Origin: Io17-Chloro-G2 sp034420695
Lineage (GTDB): Bacteria > Chloroflexota > Dehalococcoidia > Lucifugimonadales > UBA3495
Reading direction: 5' to 3'
Length of the DNA: 64,000 nt
Assembly (NCBI GenBank): GCA_034420695.1
Contig: DAOULB010000045.1
Coordinates: 62,001-126,000 of the forward strand
This document shows positions 59,782-64,000 of the stretch, one piece after another. The position numbers and the translations under genes were made by a program. The first letter of the stretch is position 1. Every line of letters starts with the position of its first letter. Under the pieces are notes generated by a model. It did no database searches, was not told the origin of the DNA, and saw only the letters and a list, made by a program, of their open reading frames with translations.

Positions 59782-60747
59782 ATGACTATTCCCGACGCTG
59801 AAAACCAAGAGAAGTGGCCCATCATCCGGGCCCAGCCCCGGAGCTTCTTCAAGGCGCCTCTATGCGACGACTTGGACAAGCTTGACGCCCAAGTTGCCTT
59901 TATTGGTGTTCCATTTGACCAGGGCACCTTTGGCAGGCCGGGGGCCAGGTTCGGGCCCGACGCCATCCGGGACGCACCCCGGGCTCACCTCTATTCGGAC
60001 CCCTTGGGGGCGCAGGGAGAGGCGGAGGGGTTCTTCGACATTGACGCCGGAGGGGAGTTGCTGAAGGGAGTGACCATGGCCGACTGCGGCAACATCACCG
60101 TGGTCCCTTCGGACGTGACGAGCAACTTCGACAAGCTGAGCAGTGCGGTGGAGAAGGCCGCCGACCGGGGCGCCCTGCCGGTGATAGTGGGCGGCGACCA
60201 TGCCATCACTTTCCCGGCGGTGCGGGGCCTGGGCCGGTTCGCTCCCCTTAACTTAGTGCACTTCGACGCCCACATGGACTACAGCCACGACGTGCAGGGG
60301 GTGTTCCACACCCACGGGAGCCCCATTCGCCGCTGCCGCGAACTGCCCTTCGTCAACCACATCACGTCGGTGGGCATCCGCCGGGCCCGCCGGAAGCCCT
60401 ACGAGGAGTCCCAGGCCGACGGGAACCTGGTAATCACGACGGCCCGGTTCCACGACTTGGGGCCCCGGCAGGTGGTCGACCTCATTCCCCGGGGTGAAAA
60501 CCTGTACATTACCTTCGACATCGACGTCATGGACCCCAGCCAAGCCCCCGGCACAGGCACCCCGGAAGTGGGAGGCCTGGGATACCAGGAACTGCGGGAG
60601 TGTTTGGGGGAGTTGGTGAGCCGGCACAACTTGGTGGCCTTCGACATGGTTGAAGTGGCCCCGCCCTACGATTCCTCGGAGATAACCGCACAAGTCGCCG
60701 CCAAGCTGATAATAGATGTGCTGGCGGCCCGGTTTCCGGCGGGTTAG
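59782..60747 (+). CDS. Arginase/agmatinase-family (ureohydrolase) protein
   Basis: A 321-residue ureohydrolase with a binuclear manganese site. Metal motifs: GGDHAITFP, LVHFDAHMDYS and YITFDIDVMDPSQAPGTGTP, followed by AFDMVEVAPPYD. All metal ligands are present, so it should be active on agmatine, guanidinobutyrate, formiminoglutamate or a similar amidine; the SHDVQGVFHTHGSP loop is agmatinase-like. The ribosome binding site is weak at ATG 59782. Confidence 0.92.
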   Translation: MTIPDAENQEKWPIIRAQPRSFFKAPLCDDLDKLDAQVAFIGVPFDQGTFGRPGARFGPDAIRDAPRAHLYSDPLGAQGEAEGFFDIDAGGELLKGVTMADCGNITVVPSDVTSNFDKLSSAVEKAADRGALPVIVGGDHAITFPAVRGLGRFAPLNLVHFDAHMDYSHDVQGVFHTHGSPIRRCRELPFVNHITSVGIRRARRKPYEESQADGNLVITTARFHDLGPRQVVDLIPRGENLYITFDIDVMDPSQAPGTGTPEVGGLGYQELRECLGELVSRHNLVAFDMVEVAPPYDSSEITAQVAAKLIIDVLAARFPAG

Positions 60748-61167
60748 GGGCCTTCGTACTTGGTGGCTAGGTCTTGTTGCCCAGTCTGTGAACCAACCGC
60801 CACTCCGTGGCGCAAGCTGTGTCACAAGTTTGTCGCTAGTTGTGTCGCAAGTTTGTCGTAAGTTCAAGTTGCGATGCTGCTGCTGGGGATGTACTCAGCC
60901 CGGTTTGTGCTTCCTTTTCGCAGGAACAGGTCCCCATTATCAAGAATCATGAGGGCAAAAGTTCAGAGTCGAGAGGGAGTGCGTCCTTCGACAAGCTCAG
61001 GATGAAGGGGAATTGATTGCGGCAACATCGCGAGTCTGAGCAGTTGCGCACGCTCTTCGACGGTTGAAGCTAATGGCTTCCCTCGGAATAGGGAATGACA
61101 GCTTGGGGACTGTGGCACTTGTTCAACAAGTCGCCAAGGACAAGGGGAGCGGCCGACGCCGTTGGCG
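60748..61167. other. Intergenic region with short repeats
   Basis: About 420 bp between convergent genes. It contains two copies of an 18-bp sequence, TGTGTCRCAAGTTTGTCG, at 60819 and 60841. Near 60985-61005 there is a CTTCGACAAGCTCAGGATGA stretch of the kind that recurs as a dispersed element in many draft genomes (from memory). No gene or structured RNA was recognised. Confidence 0.5.
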
Positions 61168-61938
61168 TTACTGGGCCGTCATGCCTCCATCTATAACCAG
61201 TTCGCTGCCGGTCATAAACGAAGACTCGTCGCTGGCTAGGAACAGGACCCCGTAAGCCACGTCTTCGGCCACGCCGAGCCTGCCGATGGGGTGGCGGGCC
61301 AAGTTGAACTGTCGCCCTGCTTCATCGGCCAGCATGTCTGCGGTCATGTCAGTGACGATAACGCCCGGGTGCACCGAGTTTGCCCGGATGCCCTCGCTGG
61401 CATACTGGATGGCCGTCGCCTTGGTCAGCAAACGGACTGCCCCTTTTGAGGCGCCATAGGCCGTGGTGGTACCGCCAATCAGCCCGGCAACGGAGGAAAT
61501 GTTGATGATGGAGGCTCCCCCGGCCTTTCTCATCTCCGGGATGGCGGCCTTGGTGCCCAAGAAGACACCCTTGGCGTTCACGTCCATCACGAGGTCCCAC
61601 TGGCCTTCTGTCAGGGACTCGATGGTCATACGCTCACCGGCAGCGTCCCTGGGGCTGCCGATGCCGGCGTTGTTCACCAGAACATCCAGCTTGCCGAAGC
61701 GGGACACGGCAGAATGCACGGCATTCTGCCAGTCAGATTCGCTGGTGACATCCAGATGGACGTAAAGGCACCCGCCGCCGGTCTCGTTGACTTCTGCCTG
61801 TACCTGCATACCCACGTCGTCCAGGATATCGCCAATGACCACCCTGGCCCCTTCCCGGGCAAACATCCTGGCTTCAACCGCTCCCTGCCCCTTGGCTCCA
61901 CCGCTGATCAAGGCTACCTTTCCTTCCAGTCTCGGCAT
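61168..61938 (-). CDS. Short-chain dehydrogenase/reductase (SDR)
   Basis: A 256-residue classical SDR: cofactor motif SGGAKGQGAVEA, structural NNAG (LVNNAGIGSP), catalytic Ser in INISSVAGL, YxxxK in YGASKGAV, and the C-terminal FMTGSELVIDGG. Asp in VIGDIL at the end of strand 2 favours NAD. It resembles 3-alpha/20-beta-hydroxysteroid dehydrogenases. ATG at 61938 (GGAGG 4 nt upstream) is preferred to GTG at 61941. Confidence 0.92.
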   Translation of the reverse strand: MPRLEGKVALISGGAKGQGAVEARMFAREGARVVIGDILDDVGMQVQAEVNETGGGCLYVHLDVTSESDWQNAVHSAVSRFGKLDVLVNNAGIGSPRDAAGERMTIESLTEGQWDLVMDVNAKGVFLGTKAAIPEMRKAGGASIINISSVAGLIGGTTTAYGASKGAVRLLTKATAIQYASEGIRANSVHPGVIVTDMTADMLADEAGRQFNLARHPIGRLGVAEDVAYGVLFLASDESSFMTGSELVIDGGMTAQ

Positions 61939-62005
61939 CACTCCTCCCTGCTTGGCCGGATAAGTCTCATCCTTCCGGGGATTTAGGCCACCTTCCCGGT
62001 CATCA

Positions 62006-62431
62006 CTAACCGGGAGAGTAGTCCCACGACCTCAATCGCGCCGGCGTCACCTTGATGTAGGCGGCGCCTTGCCTGGGCTCCGTGGGCAGGTCCCCTTCCG
62101 GCACTCCTCGCAGTTTCGCCGCCTCCCGTGCGAAGTGCAACGTTTCTTGGGGATCGGAATGGACCGTCGCCGTGCCTTGGACCATGAGGCCCTTGATATC
62201 CCCTCTGGATTTGCCGCTCTCCAACAGTAGAGACACCTTGGGGTTGTCCTGAATGTTCTTGAGCTTCCGGGTATTGCCCCTGACTCCCATCACGATGTCG
62301 TTGCCCAGCCGGAAATACCCCAAGGGCACCGTATGAGGAAATCCGTCCGGGCCGATGGTGGTCAGGGCAATCCAGCCGGGCTTGCTGTCCAGGAATTCAT
62401 GGGCTTCTTCGATGCTCATTTTTCGGGGCAT
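62006..62431 (-). CDS. Pyridoxamine 5'-phosphate oxidase-fold (PPOX, F420/flavin) protein
   Basis: A 141-residue split-barrel flavin or F420-binding protein: WIALTTIGPDGFPHTVPLGY, IVMGVRGNTRKLKNIQDNP, KVSLLLESG and the C-terminal YIKVTPARLRSWDYS. The motif order is that of PPOX-class F420-dependent or heme-utilisation-like enzymes in Actinobacteria and Chloroflexota. ATG at 62431 has AGGAG 8 nt upstream. It starts 130 nt past the DUF1326 stop on the same strand. Confidence 0.88.
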   Translation of the reverse strand: MPRKMSIEEAHEFLDSKPGWIALTTIGPDGFPHTVPLGYFRLGNDIVMGVRGNTRKLKNIQDNPKVSLLLESGKSRGDIKGLMVQGTATVHSDPQETLHFAREAAKLRGVPEGDLPTEPRQGAAYIKVTPARLRSWDYSPG

Positions 62432-62574
62432 GGGCGTCACTCCTGTTTGGGTACCCAGTGGTCCGAAGGGTTGAGGGCTCTAAGAACACCGTGGGCGCAC
62501 TCCGGCGTAGTCATAGCAGCGGCGGCTGCGTCGGTGGTCGAAAAGCGCCTAGCAAAAGTCATAAGTGGGAAATT

Positions 62575-63195
62575 TCACGGCCAGGACCACCGGAAGTTGG
62601 CGTAGTGGGCGTTCTTGCCGGTGTTGTCCCATTCCATGCCGTGGTCGGTGTAGGTGCTGTCAAGGCCCCGGGCCAAGGCTAAGGTGGCGCTCACCGGGTG
62701 GCCGGTGTTGGTCAGCCGCAGGGGCGAACGGCGCCGTCGTCCGGCCCGGATGCCCTGTACCCGCAGGTCCAGGATTCCGGGGATGTGCACCTCACGTTCC
62801 ATTCCTTCTTCCCGGTAGTCGATGGCCACGTACTTGGCACCCCTGAAGTCGGTGGTGAGGCTCATCCACGCGGCCATGGGACCTCCGACTTCCCCCGAGA
62901 GTATGCGTTCCATTGCATCCCGTTGCGGTTGACTCGCCGCTTCGTCGACGTAGAAAGCCGTGGTCCAGCCCCCGTGCCCCATGATTCCCGGAGTGTGGGC
63001 TGCGATGACGAAATTGAGCCCGGCCAAGGACAGCCCGTTGTAATCTCCTTCTTCTACGTGGAAGGCCAAGGCAACGTTGCAATGCCCCTCAGTTGGTTCC
63101 AAGGGCGGCCCCGGCACTACGCAGGGACATAGAATCTGGCAGTTGCAGTTCTCAAAGTAGCCGCCTGTCAGGCTCCATCTTTCATTGGAGGACAT
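62575..63195 (-). CDS. DUF1326 domain-containing protein
   Basis: A 206-residue protein with the DUF1326 signature: FENCNCQILCPC near the N-terminus, then GHCNVALAFHVEEG and GGWTTAFYVDEAA. The clustered Cys residues suggest a metal site. No function is established for the family. ATG at 63195 has AAGGGG 8 nt upstream. It is divergent from the LLM gene that follows. Confidence 0.88.
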   Translation of the reverse strand: MSSNERWSLTGGYFENCNCQILCPCVVPGPPLEPTEGHCNVALAFHVEEGDYNGLSLAGLNFVIAAHTPGIMGHGGWTTAFYVDEAASQPQRDAMERILSGEVGGPMAAWMSLTTDFRGAKYVAIDYREEGMEREVHIPGILDLRVQGIRAGRRRRSPLRLTNTGHPVSATLALARGLDSTYTDHGMEWDNTGKNAHYANFRWSWP

Positions 63196-63269
63196 GATTT
63201 GCACCCCTTGTGTTCTTTGGCTCCGCTGGGAACCTCTGATAGAGTAGCAGAAAAAGGGAGCGGTCTGAC

Positions 63270-64000
63270 ATGGAAAAGTTGGGGCTGGCGGTAACGGCAG
63301 GACTAACCCCCGGAGAAGTAGTTGAATGCGTAAAGCTGGCGGAAGAGCTTGGGTATGAATCGGCGTGGATGGCCGAGGGCCACGGCGGCGACCAGTTCAG
63401 CGTTCTTACCGCTTGCGCCCTGGCAACGGAAAAAATCCGATTGGGCACCAGCATCACCAGCGTTTTCGTGCGCAGCGCTCCCACAATCGCAATGGCGGCG
63501 GCCTGCGTGGACCACTTCTCCAAGGGGCGCTTCGTCTTGGGAGTGGGTTCCAGCCACAAAGTGCAGGTGGAGCCGGAGCACGGGCTGGTGTTCGCCAAGG
63601 CGGTGCCCCGGCTTCGGGAGACGGTGGACATCGTCCGGGCCATGCTCAAGGATGGCCAAGTCTCTTACCGGGGAGAGGTCATCAACATCGAGAACTTTGA
63701 CCTCTGGTTCGAACCATTCCGCCGCGAGATTCCCATCTATGTGGCCGCGGTGTTCCCGAAGATGCTGGAGACCACTGGAGAGATAGCTCAGGGAGCCTTG
63801 CTCACTTGGTGCAGCTTGGACCACGCCCGGACCGCCGCGAGCCACGTGGCTGCCGGGGCCGAAAGGGCCGGCAAAGACCCTTACCAAGTGGAGGTGGCTT
63901 CCCTCATCTCCTGCGGAGTGGCGGAGACGCCGACGGAGGTGGAAAGGGTGATGGACTCCTTCCGCCCGGTGATTGCCGCGTACGCCGCCAGGTTTCCCCG
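63270..64000 (+). CDS. LLM-class flavin-dependent oxidoreductase (partial, 3' end off right edge)
   Basis: The first 243 codons of a luciferase-like F420/FMN oxidoreductase: MEKLGLAVTAGLTPGEVV, LGYESAWMAEGHGGDQ, IRLGTSITSVFVRSAPTIAM, GRFVLGVGSSHKVQVE, IPIYVAAVFPKMLE. The order matches the methylene-H4MPT-reductase-like branch of the family. GGGAG is 9 nt before ATG at 63270. The frame is open to the end of the window. Confidence 0.9.
   Translation, partial: MEKLGLAVTAGLTPGEVVECVKLAEELGYESAWMAEGHGGDQFSVLTACALATEKIRLGTSITSVFVRSAPTIAMAAACVDHFSKGRFVLGVGSSHKVQVEPEHGLVFAKAVPRLRETVDIVRAMLKDGQVSYRGEVINIENFDLWFEPFRREIPIYVAAVFPKMLETTGEIAQGALLTWCSLDHARTAASHVAAGAERAGKDPYQVEVASLISCGVAETPTEVERVMDSFRPVIAAYAARFP

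Overview
This is a moderately GC-rich bacterial chromosome segment. No 16S rRNA gene is present, so taxonomy is inference. Several traits together suggest Chloroflexota, most likely a Dehalococcoidia/SAR202-like lineage: lipoproteins with long Pro-Thr linkers, many LLM-class flavin oxidoreductases, VOC, SDR and GMC enzymes, a Rieske/LigB pair, and scattered single-gene transcription units.

Layout. 1-3.5 kb: a xanthine-dehydrogenase/CO-dehydrogenase-type molybdenum hydroxylase (FAD, 2Fe-2S and Mo subunits, the last cut by the left edge) behind an MBL hydrolase. 4.2-5.8 kb: a flavoprotein. 6-8 kb: the minCDE division-site operon. 8.5-12.6 kb: a half-size binding-protein-like lipoprotein, a thiolase, an HMG-CoA-synthase-like/DUF35 fusion and a small unknown gene. 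12.7-18.7 kb: an accessory region with 99-bp tandem units, a 137-bp direct repeat at both ends, a tRNA-Lys-like sequence beside a truncated NYN gene, a three-gene set with a DNA methyltransferase-HNH fusion, and an IS3-type transposase remnant. 18.9-25.9 kb: a C-terminal processing protease, smpB, a gamma-carbonic-anhydrase-like protein, an alcohol dehydrogenase, an HhH lipoprotein and an unknown tandem-duplicated protein. 25.9-31.8 kb: an SDR, a glycosyltransferase and purF-purM-purH. 32-38.3 kb: a TPR protein and the conserved rpmH-rnpA-yidD-yidC-jag group with two extra lipoprotein genes inserted. 38.5-52.9 kb: mixed oxidoreductases and hydrolases, tRNA-Leu(CAA), a PD-(D/E)XK nuclease, an XRE regulator, and a Rieske oxygenase with a LigB dioxygenase. 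53-59.6 kb: a run of minus-strand small-molecule metabolism genes. 59.8-64 kb: an arginase-family enzyme, an SDR, a PPOX-fold protein, DUF1326 and an LLM gene cut by the right edge.

The main result is at 53454-54062. A DsbA/FrnE-type thiol oxidoreductase is interrupted only by an in-frame UGA at the first cysteine of its CxxC motif. A hairpin at the right distance behind the UGA fits the bacterial SECIS rules, so the gene reads as a selenoprotein (U-P-F-C). Other noteworthy items are the 13.1-18.7 kb island with its candidate defence operon, arrays of 10-bp-phased boxes resembling MraZ operators far from any mraZ gene, a 107-nt yidC/jag overlap, and several genes broken by single lesions (cupin, two-TM protein, retropepsin-like).
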